Positions 7,988 to 14,586 of a DNA stretch of 64,000 nt are shown here, piece by piece; the stretch's first letter is position 1; each line of letters opens with the position of its first letter. Both the position numbers and the translations under genes were made by a program. The stretch lies in NCBI GenBank assembly GCA_934448295.1, contig CAKSEY010000004.1:185814-249813 (forward strand), in the 5' to 3' direction. A model generated the notes under the pieces. That model did not search any database, had not been told where the DNA came from, and saw only the letters and a list, made by a program, of their open reading frames with translations. This DNA comes from an uncultured Oscillospiraceae bacterium (GTDB lineage: Bacteria > Bacillota > Clostridia > Oscillospirales > Ruminococcaceae).

Positions 7988-8938
7988 TCAATCCTGCGCC
8001 GCGAAATGCCGGGTCAGGGAGTTTTCCTGGAACACTCCGCGCATTCCCTCGGCAAGCGAATCCAGGGGCAGCTTCTGGGTGTATTTTGCGGGATTCTGCG
8101 TTGTGGAGGTAACGCGTTTTTCGGAAATGTCCTCACTGCCTGTGAAGCCGAGCGCGTCAATGATATAGTTGTTCCGGGAGTAAGCCCAAAGCTCCCCGCC
8201 CTCCTCGTAAACGTCATACCTGAGCATATGGGAATCTGACGACTGGCAGAAGCCGTCCGTTTCCTGGTCGATAAACACGGTGAATCTCTCCCCCGGGCAG
8301 TAAGGCGGGTCGCCCGACTCCTGGTAATCCGGAGAAGCGGTCATGCGGATATAGACAACTCTGTCAGGCTCGGCGCCGTTCACAAGGTCGCGGATAAGCC
8401 GCACTTCGTAGTACTGCCGCCAGTTTTCGGTTTCTCCGAAAAGCTCGGACGCTTTCTTCTTGGTCAGCGTGGAAACGCACTCCGCTAGGTAGAACGAATC
8501 CGACGCCTGTTGCTGCTGCCAGCTTTTGAGAGTGAGCACAAAATCCGCATAGTCGATTATACCGCCCGAGCCTCCCGGAACCAGCGACCGAAAGACATTA
8601 TCGAAATACGCTCCATCCCCAGGCTGGTATTCATCAAGAACCATACTGAGCGTGATTTCTGTTGTTTCTCCAGTAGGGAGCGGAGCTTCGGCAGTGACGG
8701 TGCTTTCCAGCGTGGACTGCTCCAGAGTTTGACCAGCGGCGCTATCCTGCGTGGGCTGCTCCAGGGTTTGAGCGGCGGCGCCCTCCTGCGTGGGCTGCTC
8801 CTGAGTTCGTTCAGACGTCTGCTCTGCTGTCTGGACTGAAGCAGGCTCCGGCTGAACAGAATTCGGCACTGTCTCCCTTGAAGTACAGCCGGTAAGCATT
8901 ACCGCCGCAAGGAATATTGATAGTGTTCTGTGTTTCAT
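7988..8938 (-). CDS. Uncharacterised lipoprotein with a repeat-rich linker
   Basis: 316 residues, lipobox MLTGC, GGAGG six bases before the ATG. Residues about 30-85 form a low-complexity linker containing two tandem 13-residue units (TQEGAAAQTLEQP and TQDSAAGQTLEQS). The remaining C-terminal domain (about 95-316) is acidic and contains several aromatic residues, with no motif I can assign. The gene stands alone between the MITE-like element and the terminator of the long RNA. Likely a surface lipoprotein carrying its domain away from the membrane; function unknown. Confidence 0.75.
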   Translation of the reverse strand: MKHRTLSIFLAAVMLTGCTSRETVPNSVQPEPASVQTAEQTSERTQEQPTQEGAAAQTLEQPTQDSAAGQTLEQSTLESTVTAEAPLPTGETTEITLSMVLDEYQPGDGAYFDNVFRSLVPGGSGGIIDYADFVLTLKSWQQQQASDSFYLAECVSTLTKKKASELFGETENWRQYYEVRLIRDLVNGAEPDRVVYIRMTASPDYQESGDPPYCPGERFTVFIDQETDGFCQSSDSHMLRYDVYEEGGELWAYSRNNYIIDALGFTGSEDISEKRVTSTTQNPAKYTQKLPLDSLAEGMRGVFQENSLTRHFAAQD

Positions 8939-8999
8939 ATTATACCTCCAAAATCATGAGATTTCATTATATATAACAATCTGAAACACAAAAAGGTTA

Positions 9000-9610
9000 C
9001 AAAAAACCCCGCAAAAACTGCGGGGTTTCGATTATATTCAGTTGTAATTAATTCAGTTCATTGGAACGTACCGCCTTGAAATAAAATTCTGGTGGTGATC
9101 AGCTTTCCATCGGACTTAAGTTCCTTTCATAGATTTTCCTGCTTTAAATATGTGTTTCACCGGGAACCACCTGCTTTCTGGTCGTAAAGATCTGAAGGGT
9201 GATCTATGTAAACGCATATAGCGGTAAAATCATCTGCGGTGGCTTGAGCTATGCCGCTTTAATTCAGGCTAAACCCCGTATCCGGCGAGGAACTACACCC
9301 CTTGGGTCAGACAGCACCCTGTGCGTTCCTGCGTCACGCTATCCGTGCTCAGCTCCTGCCGCGAGCCGCAGATGATGAGAACTGTGAATCGCTGTTTTCC
9401 ACTGGACTCGCATCCTTTCTGCTTAAAGCTAAAATGGTGAAGTTTAAAGATCAGAGGTACATCGGAACATATCCCTTTCGCATTTCTTCTTGAATTGAGT
9501 TTTCAGCTTAATTCATTGGAACTTACCTCTTTCGTAGATTCAGGTCAGGATTTTTGTCGAATGTCAAGTAAGATTAATTGCTGTGATGCTTGTACTGATT
9601 TCCTTTCCTT
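9000..9610 (-). ncRNA. Long structured non-coding RNA, candidate ROOL/GOLLD/OLE-type large RNA
   Basis: A transcription unit without a protein: promoter TTGACT-17-TAGAAT at 9617-9645 (minus) and a strong intrinsic terminator at 9004-9028, about 610 nt apart. No minus-strand frame of useful length lies inside. Structure is visible: an 11-base perfect long-range helix between 9229-9239 and 9366-9376, a helix between 9214-9222 and 9248-9254, and several local hairpins. The motif GGUANGUUCCAAUGAA occurs near both ends of the RNA (9512-9527 and 9057-9072). Size, independent promoter, and position beside a tRNA and a recombinase remnant fit the large ornate RNA classes; ROOL (rumen-originating, near tRNAs) is my first guess. 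Motifs of RNase P RNA, tmRNA and SRP RNA were looked for and not found. Confidence 0.65.
9004..9028 (-). terminator. Terminator of the long non-coding RNA
   Basis: Ten-base stem AAACCCCGCA/TGCGGGGTTT with a five-base loop; on the minus strand it is followed by TTTTTTG. It is oriented for transcription coming from the right, not for the lipoprotein gene on its left. Confidence 0.85.
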
Positions 9611-9616
9611 GACTAT

Positions 9617-9645
9617 ATTCTACCACAAGCAATGTGAAAAGTCAA
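9617..9645 (-). promoter_or_regulatory. Promoter of the long non-coding RNA
   Basis: Minus strand TTGACT (9640-9645), 17-base spacer, TAGAAT (9617-9622). Divergent from the tRNA-Lys promoter. Confidence 0.75.
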
Positions 9646-9766
9646 TAGTTTTTTTAATATTTTCGCACCTTTTTTGTTATTTTTACCATATGCACATATT
9701 GCTTTCACCACTTTTACCAATAATAAACAAACTTTTGCATTGTACCTTGTTTTTTTCTGCAAAGCA

Positions 9767-9796
9767 CTTGACAAACTCGTGCATTTCTGATATAAT
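9767..9796 (+). promoter_or_regulatory. tRNA-Lys promoter
   Basis: TTGACA (9767-9772), 18-base spacer, TATAAT (9791-9796), 23 bases before the tRNA. Confidence 0.8.
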
Positions 9797-9818
9797 ATTA
9801 TTGTTGTTGATTTGACAC

Positions 9819-9894
9819 GACTCATTAGCTCAGGCGGTAGAGCACCTGACTTTTAATCAGGGTGTCCCGGGTTCGATTCCCGGATGGGTCACCA
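9819..9894 (+). tRNA. tRNA-Lys (anticodon TTT)
   Basis: Acceptor GACTCAT pairs with ATGGGTC; the anticodon arm CCTGA-CTTTTAA-TCAGG gives TTT. T-arm GGTTCGATTCC is standard and CCA is encoded. An independent terminator follows. Confidence 0.97.
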
Positions 9895-9901
9895 GACTTA
9901 A

Positions 9902-10036
9902 TTAAAGTCGAACACTTATTTTGAGTGCTCGGCTTTTTCTCTTTATCACGAGTTCATCAAGACTAATGCGCTTTTCACCGTCTTTGTAATTAAACAGCAC
10001 TATGATTTTATCATTATATTTTACCCGAATATCGGA
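9902..10036 (-). pseudogene. C-terminal remnant of a large serine recombinase
   Basis: A 44-residue frame without a start codon, bounded upstream by an in-frame stop at 10037-10039. It contains VKYNDKIIVLFNYKDGEKR followed by ISLDEL, which resembles the extreme C-terminus of many clostridial large serine recombinases (pattern VxFNYKDGxKxIxLDE). It overlaps the tRNA-Lys terminator and lies immediately beside the tRNA. It suggests that an integrated element once sat here. The match is from memory of the family, so confidence is moderate. Confidence 0.5.
9906..9938 (+). terminator. tRNA-Lys terminator
   Basis: Stem AGTCGAACACT/AGTGCTCGGCT (one mismatch, one wobble) followed by TTTTTCT. Confidence 0.8.
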
Positions 10037-10086
10037 TTATTTATAGAGTAGTGCTTGCTCAGCTGTTGCGCCAATGCGCTGAATAT

Positions 10087-10126
10087 GAAAACAGTCCTCA
10101 GCGGTTGTCTGCCGAGGACTGTTTTC
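10087..10126 (-). terminator. Terminator-like hairpin downstream of the lipoprotein gene
   Basis: Perfect 13-base stem GAAAACAGTCCTC/GAGGACTGTTTTC with a 14-base loop, 51 bases after the stop of the minus-strand lipoprotein gene. No other gene lies in 9939-10177. Confidence 0.7.
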
Positions 10127-10177
10127 ATTAATGACCTAGCCTGCTATCGAAAAACTAACAAGCCGATTAAAGAGGCG

Positions 10178-11071
10178 TCAAGATAACTCAACGCTTCTGT
10201 TCCATTCGCCGTCTGCTTTTTCAAAAGTGCATATTACCTCAACTGGTTTTATGCCGATATCGCCAACATCACCGACTGATGTTCTGATCACGATTTTATC
10301 CTCGGCTTCGGAAACAAGGTACATAGGGTAAAGCTGGTACCAATCATCATGATAAAGCATCGTTCCATCGCTTTCATACTCAATGTTGATAAGCAGCCCA
10401 GGATCGATCCCGTATTCTTGTGCCATTTCGCGAAGTCTGAATATACTCAAAAAATTACCCTCTGGCTCGTTGAGAGGTTCACTGGTTTTTCTCAGGGTAT
10501 ACACAACAGGCGCAGTCGAATATTCTCCACTTTCATTTCGCGACCACAGCGGTGAGGTCATACCACCCCATACCATGTAAATCGTATCAGGTTCGTCGAG
10601 GCTTATCCAAATTATTGCGCTGCCGCTGTCGCTTCCAATCATAAAAGCTAATGCGTGAACTCCCGCTTCGTAAAATCCAAGCATTCGAATACCCGTTTCA
10701 GTCATGACAAACGATTTCTCAGTGTCGTCAATAACAAGACGCTTCTGTTCGGGATATTCAGGAAAGCGGAAGCTGCCCTCCCATGCGCCGAAAAAGTATT
10801 TCCGAAACAGCTCATAATCGTCTGATGACTTCCATGTGGTTTGGTCTATGCAATAAGTTCCATCCTCGTTTGCGTGACAATTCAGAAGCGACAGTGCAGA
10901 CTCTTCAGTACCGGACGGTGTGACTTGGACTGTTTCTTCCGCCGCATTGCTAATGTTACTCTCTGCCGTATGAGAATCTGTCTGTAAATAACTTTCATTG
11001 GATCCGTTTTCGCAGGCAGTAACTGAGAACATAAGAATGACCGCGAAAGCGGCTGCTATAATTCTTTTCAT
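10178..11071 (-). CDS. Uncharacterised lipoprotein
   Basis: 297 residues from the ATG at 11071, chosen because GAGGTG precedes it and because the signal peptide MKRIIAAAFAVILMF with lipobox VTAC then comes first; the frame continues upstream to 11143 without support. After a short Ser/Glu-rich linker comes a mixed domain (about 75-297) with YELFRKYFFGAWEGSF, a beta-rich segment, then MVWGGMTSPLWSRNESG. I do not recognise a named family. It belongs to the patch of accessory genes around the ECF sigma factor, on the same strand but 155 bases downstream of the anti-sigma gene, so co-regulation is possible but not shown. Confidence 0.75.
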   Translation of the reverse strand: MKRIIAAAFAVILMFSVTACENGSNESYLQTDSHTAESNISNAAEETVQVTPSGTEESALSLLNCHANEDGTYCIDQTTWKSSDDYELFRKYFFGAWEGSFRFPEYPEQKRLVIDDTEKSFVMTETGIRMLGFYEAGVHALAFMIGSDSGSAIIWISLDEPDTIYMVWGGMTSPLWSRNESGEYSTAPVVYTLRKTSEPLNEPEGNFLSIFRLREMAQEYGIDPGLLINIEYESDGTMLYHDDWYQLYPMYLVSEAEDKIVIRTSVGDVGDIGIKPVEVICTFEKADGEWNRSVELS

Positions 11072-11226
11072 AAAACACCTCAAATATAATAAAATCTGCA
11101 AGATATCCCATAACTTTGGAGCGCGAGATACTATTGTGAGCAATGGGGAATAAACATCTCATTTTTCTAGGAGCTATCCCTCTATAATGCAAATCTGATT
11201 TTATTGCGTTTTGTGAATAGAAAAAT

Positions 11227-11925
11227 TTACTTTTCTAAAACTTTGGCACTTTTCGCCAAATTTATTATTTCCGATTTGGGCAAATCAGCCCATATTTCCA
11301 AGATATAATCTTCGTTATCCCAAGCAGCTATGTAGTCTATCTTACCCTCAAGACCTATTCCTTTATTCTCGCCTATTGATATTTCTTCAAGGTCAGAATA
11401 TTCGGTGTTATAGTGCGGTTCAAAAGCTTCTTTTATTGATTGATGAAAAGTGATAGTTATTCCTGCTGCGCTGTTAATATATGACGTATATACACTAGTA
11501 TCGCTTATGCTTTCCTCCAGTAATTCAAACTCTTCCGAAAGCCCGGATAAATAATATACTTCCTCTATCTTCTGCGGGCAGTCCGTGAAGTCTATCGGGA
11601 AAAGCTGAGTATTGTCAGTATAGACATCCGTCCTGAAACCACCGAGATAGTATACGATTGCCGAGCAGCCCACTAAAACAGCCAGGAAAATCAGCATTAA
11701 TATGATAAAAACAGTTTTTCTGTTCCACCTGAAATGTGATACTGCACTTTCCTTGTGCATAACATCGTTAGGTAAAAATGCGGTTTTCTTTTCATAAGCC
11801 TTGAAAATTCGCTTCATTGCACGGTCGTGTTTCCGGGAAAAAACGTGTTCGGGAACATTATAATACTGTGAGAACTCGACGTCATGCGCCGAGACTAAAA
11901 TTTCGTCCAATGTTATTTCGTTCAT
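11227..11925 (-). CDS. Putative membrane-anchored anti-sigma factor
   Basis: 232 residues with a single transmembrane segment at about 71-93 (VFIILMLIFLAVLVG). The N-terminal 70 residues would be cytoplasmic and could bind the sigma factor; the C-terminal 140 residues are extracytoplasmic and resemble DUF4367-type sensor domains found in clostridial anti-sigma proteins. The ATG overlaps the stop of the ECF sigma gene (TAATG), a strong sign of coupled translation and equimolar synthesis. No zinc-binding HxxxCxxC motif is present, so it is not a ZAS-type anti-sigma. The function is inferred mainly from context. Confidence 0.75.
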   Translation of the reverse strand: MNEITLDEILVSAHDVEFSQYYNVPEHVFSRKHDRAMKRIFKAYEKKTAFLPNDVMHKESAVSHFRWNRKTVFIILMLIFLAVLVGCSAIVYYLGGFRTDVYTDNTQLFPIDFTDCPQKIEEVYYLSGLSEEFELLEESISDTSVYTSYINSAAGITITFHQSIKEAFEPHYNTEYSDLEEISIGENKGIGLEGKIDYIAAWDNEDYILEIWADLPKSEIINLAKSAKVLEK

Positions 11926-12470
11926 TATTTATTCCTTTCCGCAAAATCCTTGATTGCTTTTCTTGCGTTTGAAACTCTTTTACGAGCCAATCCCTCTGAT
12001 ATACCAAGAATTCTGGAAATTTCGGAGTAGCTCAACTTTTCATGAATATACATAAAAAGCGCTTGCCGCTGGTTTTCGGGAAGAGTAAGCACAAACCGTA
12101 CAAGTTCGTCCGCAGAAACGTCCGTAATATATTTTTCTTCGGGAGAGATCGCGTCGCTCATTATATTATCGTCAATATCATCAATCGAAACAGCATTGAT
12201 TTTATGGATCCTATTAAAATTATCTACTGAAACATGTCTAACAATACCGTCAACAAAACGCACCCGTTCCTGATCTGACATTTCAAAAAATTTGTTTGGA
12301 TTATTCGCTACTCGCAGGAAAGCTTCCTGTACAGCGTCCTCAGCTTCTTCAGAATTATGTAGCTTTGAGTATGCTATGCTGAAAAAGCGATTTTTATATT
12401 GTTCGTAAAATGTAGCAAGTTCATTCCTTTGCTTGTCGCTCTCAAGCGCAACAAGAGCCGCCTCAATCAT
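11925..12470 (-). CDS. ECF-type RNA polymerase sigma factor
   Basis: 181 residues. Region 2 is visible at about 20-90 (FSIAYSKLHNSEEAEDAVQEAFLRV) and region 4 at about 125-178 (LPENQRQALFMYIHEKLSYSEISRILGISEGLARKRVSNARKAI is the helix-turn-helix segment, read in parts). The short linker and lack of regions 1 and 3 mark it as group 4 (ECF). GGAGGG lies six bases before the ATG. Cotranscribed with the anti-sigma gene from a housekeeping-like promoter at 12499-12527. Confidence 0.92.
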   Translation of the reverse strand: MIEAALVALESDKQRNELATFYEQYKNRFFSIAYSKLHNSEEAEDAVQEAFLRVANNPNKFFEMSDQERVRFVDGIVRHVSVDNFNRIHKINAVSIDDIDDNIMSDAISPEEKYITDVSADELVRFVLTLPENQRQALFMYIHEKLSYSEISRILGISEGLARKRVSNARKAIKDFAERNK

Positions 12471-12498
12471 TGCGATCCCTCCATTCTCAATTGTATAA

Positions 12499-12527
12499 AT
12501 TATAGCACTTCTTCTATTGAATTACAA
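12499..12527 (-). promoter_or_regulatory. Promoter of the ECF sigma operon
   Basis: Minus strand TTGTAA (12522-12527), 17-base spacer, TATAAT (12499-12504). Confidence 0.65.
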
Positions 12528-12587
12528 GGAGGATCTGTGTGTTAATTGGTCAGGCAAGAAAAAAATAAATTTTTTTTAAAAAAGCTA

Positions 12588-12616
12588 TTGACAAATCGAA
12601 ATATCTGTGGTATAAT
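12588..12616 (+). promoter_or_regulatory. Promoter of the tRNA-Thr/tRNA-Ser unit
   Basis: TTGACA (12588-12593), 17-base spacer, TATAAT (12611-12616); both hexamers perfect, 38 bases before tRNA-Thr. Confidence 0.88.
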
Positions 12617-12654
12617 ACAATAGTCGTCAGGAACGACAAACAAAAAAATGAGAT

Positions 12655-12730
12655 GCTGCTATGGCTCAGTTGGTAGAGCACATCCTTGGTAAGGATGAGG
12701 TCATCGGTTCGACTCCGATTAGCAGCTCCA
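12655..12730 (+). tRNA. tRNA-Thr (anticodon GGT)
   Basis: Acceptor GCTGCTA/TAGCAGC; anticodon arm CATCC-TTGGTAA-GGATG gives GGT. CCA is encoded. Confidence 0.97.
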
Positions 12731-12739
12731 TTTTTTTTT

Positions 12740-12828
12740 GGAGAGGTATCGAAGCGGTCATAACGAGGCGGTCTTGAAAACCGTTTGGGGGCAACTCCAC
12801 AAGGGTTCGAATCCCTTCCTCTCCGCCA
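12740..12828 (+). tRNA. tRNA-Ser (anticodon TGA)
   Basis: Type II tRNA with a long variable arm (TTGGGGGCAACTCCACA). Acceptor GGAGAGG/CCTCTCC; anticodon loop CTTGAAA gives TGA. CCA is encoded. Nine bases after tRNA-Thr. Confidence 0.97.
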
Positions 12829-12837
12829 AATAGCGAA

Positions 12838-12872
12838 AGAACCGTATTCTTATACGGTTCTTTTATTTTTAT
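12838..12872 (+). terminator. Terminator of the tRNA-Thr/tRNA-Ser unit
   Basis: Ten-base perfect stem AGAACCGTAT/ATACGGTTCT, TCTT loop, then TTTATTTTT. Confidence 0.9.
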
Positions 12873-12914
12873 CCCCGAAAATTTCACGGAACCGAAGCCC
12901 CGAGGAAACCAATA

Positions 12915-13100
12915 TTAAACCTGCACAACAAATGCATTGAACCCTGCCTGCCTGATTTTCGCCGCGCAAGTCTTGTTGTACGCTTTGAAGTACCGGACTG
13001 CCTTTGCGGTGTCGGGGTCAACGACGGTCTGCACGCAGGAGCTCGGCACGATTATGCGCTTCTTGCCGAGAATGAACTCCCGCTGGATGCCGCCATTAGT
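12915..13100 (-). pseudogene. Gene remnant of unknown family (C-terminal end)
   Basis: An open frame of about 60 codons ending at 12915-12917, without a start codon and with an upstream in-frame stop. It translates to a basic, protein-like segment containing REFILGKKRIIVPSS, then VDPDTAKAVRYFKAYNK and AAKIRQAGFNAFVVQV. The coherent codon usage suggests a true coding remnant, but I do not recognise the family. Nothing else is visible between the tRNA terminator and the terminator at 13115. Confidence 0.35.
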
Positions 13101-13114
13101 CTACAAAACGCAAA

Positions 13115-13140
13115 AGTCCCCTGCCAATAGACAGGGGACT
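13115..13140 (-). terminator. Terminator of the AIM24-like gene
   Basis: Nine-base perfect stem AGTCCCCTG/CAGGGGACT with an eight-base loop; followed on the minus strand by TTTGCGTTTTG. Confidence 0.8.
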
Positions 13141-13158
13141 AAAAATATTATGCAAAAA

Positions 13159-13833
13159 TCAGTTGCTCTTAGGAAGAACGGAAGCGATCGCGCCCGCAAC
13201 ATTGCTGATAGGCATTGTCTGGAGGTAGATCTTTCCGGGGCCGGTAACCACCGTGTTAAACAGACCCTCGCCGCCGAAAAGCACGTTTCCGATACCCTTT
13301 ACGGTCTGGATATCCATTGTGCAGCTTCCGGACATAGCCGCAAGATAACCTGTGTCTATGAGCATCTGCTGACCAGCCTGGAGCTCATACTCAACAACAT
13401 AGCCGTCGATCTCAACAAAAGCCATACCGGTTCCGTGGAGCTTCTGCATGATGAAGCCCTCGCCGCCGAAGAAACCAGCGCCGAGCTTCTTCTGGAATGC
13501 AATTGAAAGCTCAACGGAAGGCTCGGAAGCAAGATATCCGGTCTTCTGAACGATGAAATCGCCCTTGCTTACATCGATCGGGATAATCGAGCCGGGGAAG
13601 CTGGAAGCAAACGCGATCATTCCGGGACCGCCCTCTGCGGTGTATGTATTCTGGAACATGGACTCGCCGGAGAACATTCTGCTGAATGCCTTTCCAACGC
13701 TTCCTGCGCCAGTCGCCATCTTCATGTTCGGCGTCATCCAGGACATTGCGCCCTTTTCGCACTTGATGGACTCGCCCGCGTCAAGATAAACGATTACGAC
13801 AGGCAGCGGCTCGCCCTTGATCTCATACCTCAT
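13159..13833 (-). CDS. AIM24 / TIGR00266 family protein
   Basis: 224 residues from the ATG at 13833, which has AAAGGAG seven bases upstream; a six-residue longer frame has none. The sequence is a glycine-rich all-beta protein typical of the TIGR00266/AIM24 family: ESIKCEKGAMSWMTPNM, NTYTAEGGPGMIAFAS, GSIIPIDVSKGDFIVQK, KLGAGFFGGEGFIMQKL, GIGNVLFGGEGLFN. Bacterial members form a tryptophan-RNA-binding-like double barrel of unknown role; some are tied to membrane stress. Single-gene unit with its own terminator. Confidence 0.9.
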   Translation of the reverse strand: MRYEIKGEPLPVVIVYLDAGESIKCEKGAMSWMTPNMKMATGAGSVGKAFSRMFSGESMFQNTYTAEGGPGMIAFASSFPGSIIPIDVSKGDFIVQKTGYLASEPSVELSIAFQKKLGAGFFGGEGFIMQKLHGTGMAFVEIDGYVVEYELQAGQQMLIDTGYLAAMSGSCTMDIQTVKGIGNVLFGGEGLFNTVVTGPGKIYLQTMPISNVAGAIASVLPKSN

Positions 13834-13942
13834 AATTTTACTCCTTTTCATTCATACCAATTTTACTTTGCCAGTGACAGGATTTACGCTATTTAATATT
13901 ATACAATATTTCCCGATTTTTGTCAAGTACCTTATGAAATTT

Positions 13943-14518
13943 TCACCAGGTTTTTGCAGACATAAACAGCAGATATGCGGCGGTAAGTACAAGAGTCGGG
14001 CTGAAGCGCCCGCCTGCAAGGAACAGCAGTCCACCCGCCGCCACGGCGGACAGCACCGCGCAGAGCCGCAGAGCTGCGTCCACTCTCTCAGCCGGAAGCA
14101 GTCTTATCAGCAGCAGCTTCAGCAGCCGCCTGCCGTCGAATTCCCCCACAGGCAGCAGATTGAACAGCCCGCAGGACAGGCTCACTGCGGCTGGGTAGGG
14201 CTTCCCTGCCGCGAAAAGAGCCGCGGCAAGCAGGAAATTCATCGCGCAGCCTGCGCCGTATACCGCCGCCTGTTCCCCGGGCGGGCGGCGCTTGGTTTCC
14301 TGGGAGGTTATCCGTATTCCGGCGCCATAGAACGTGATACTTTCAGGAATTATGCCGCAGGACAGCATTACGGCAAGGTGCGCCAGCTCATGAGCCGCGC
14401 ATATTCCCAGCGCGGTCAGTCCGAACCCGGAGCTGTCCAGGCTGAAAAACAGCGCAAGCACCGCAAAGAACGAGAAGTCCCACCGGAACACGGTGCGGCT
14501 AAGATTTAATTCTATCAT
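13943..14518 (-). CDS. Site-2 protease-like M50 metallopeptidase
   Basis: 191 residues with several membrane segments. The zinc motif HELAH is at about residues 43-47 within CAAHELAHLAVM and the second conserved motif NLLPVGEFDG is at about 119-128, matching the HExxH plus N-PxxxxDG pattern of SpoIVFB-like intramembrane proteases. No PDZ or CBS domain is present. Substrates are unknown; SpoIVFB itself processes pro-sigma-K, but there is no sporulation gene nearby to support that role here. Stands alone after ilvD on the same strand, separated by a terminator. Confidence 0.85.
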   Translation of the reverse strand: MIELNLSRTVFRWDFSFFAVLALFFSLDSSGFGLTALGICAAHELAHLAVMLSCGIIPESITFYGAGIRITSQETKRRPPGEQAAVYGAGCAMNFLLAAALFAAGKPYPAAVSLSCGLFNLLPVGEFDGRRLLKLLLIRLLPAERVDAALRLCAVLSAVAAGGLLFLAGGRFSPTLVLTAAYLLFMSAKTW

Positions 14519-14554
14519 GCCACATTATATTCGCCGTGAGCCAGAATAGAACAA

Positions 14555-14578
14555 GCCCCCGCCGTTTCCGACAGGGGC
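14555..14578 (-). terminator. Terminator of the ilvD operon
   Basis: GCCCC/GGGGC outer stem with an inner CG-GAAA-CG apex; on the minus strand followed by TTGTTCT. Eight bases after the ilvD stop. Confidence 0.65.
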
Positions 14579-14586
14579 AGTGAATA

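Noticed and set aside
9000..9610. RNase P RNA, tmRNA or SRP RNA as identity of the long RNA
   Set aside because: The GAGGAAAGTCC and ACAGAA motifs of RNase P, the tRNA-like ends and tag frame of tmRNA, and the GGAA/GCAG SRP apex were not found on either strand.
9302..9815. Two short plus-strand frames (63 and 106 codons) over the long RNA
   Set aside because: No ribosome site, poor codon use, and one crosses the promoters of both the RNA and tRNA-Lys.
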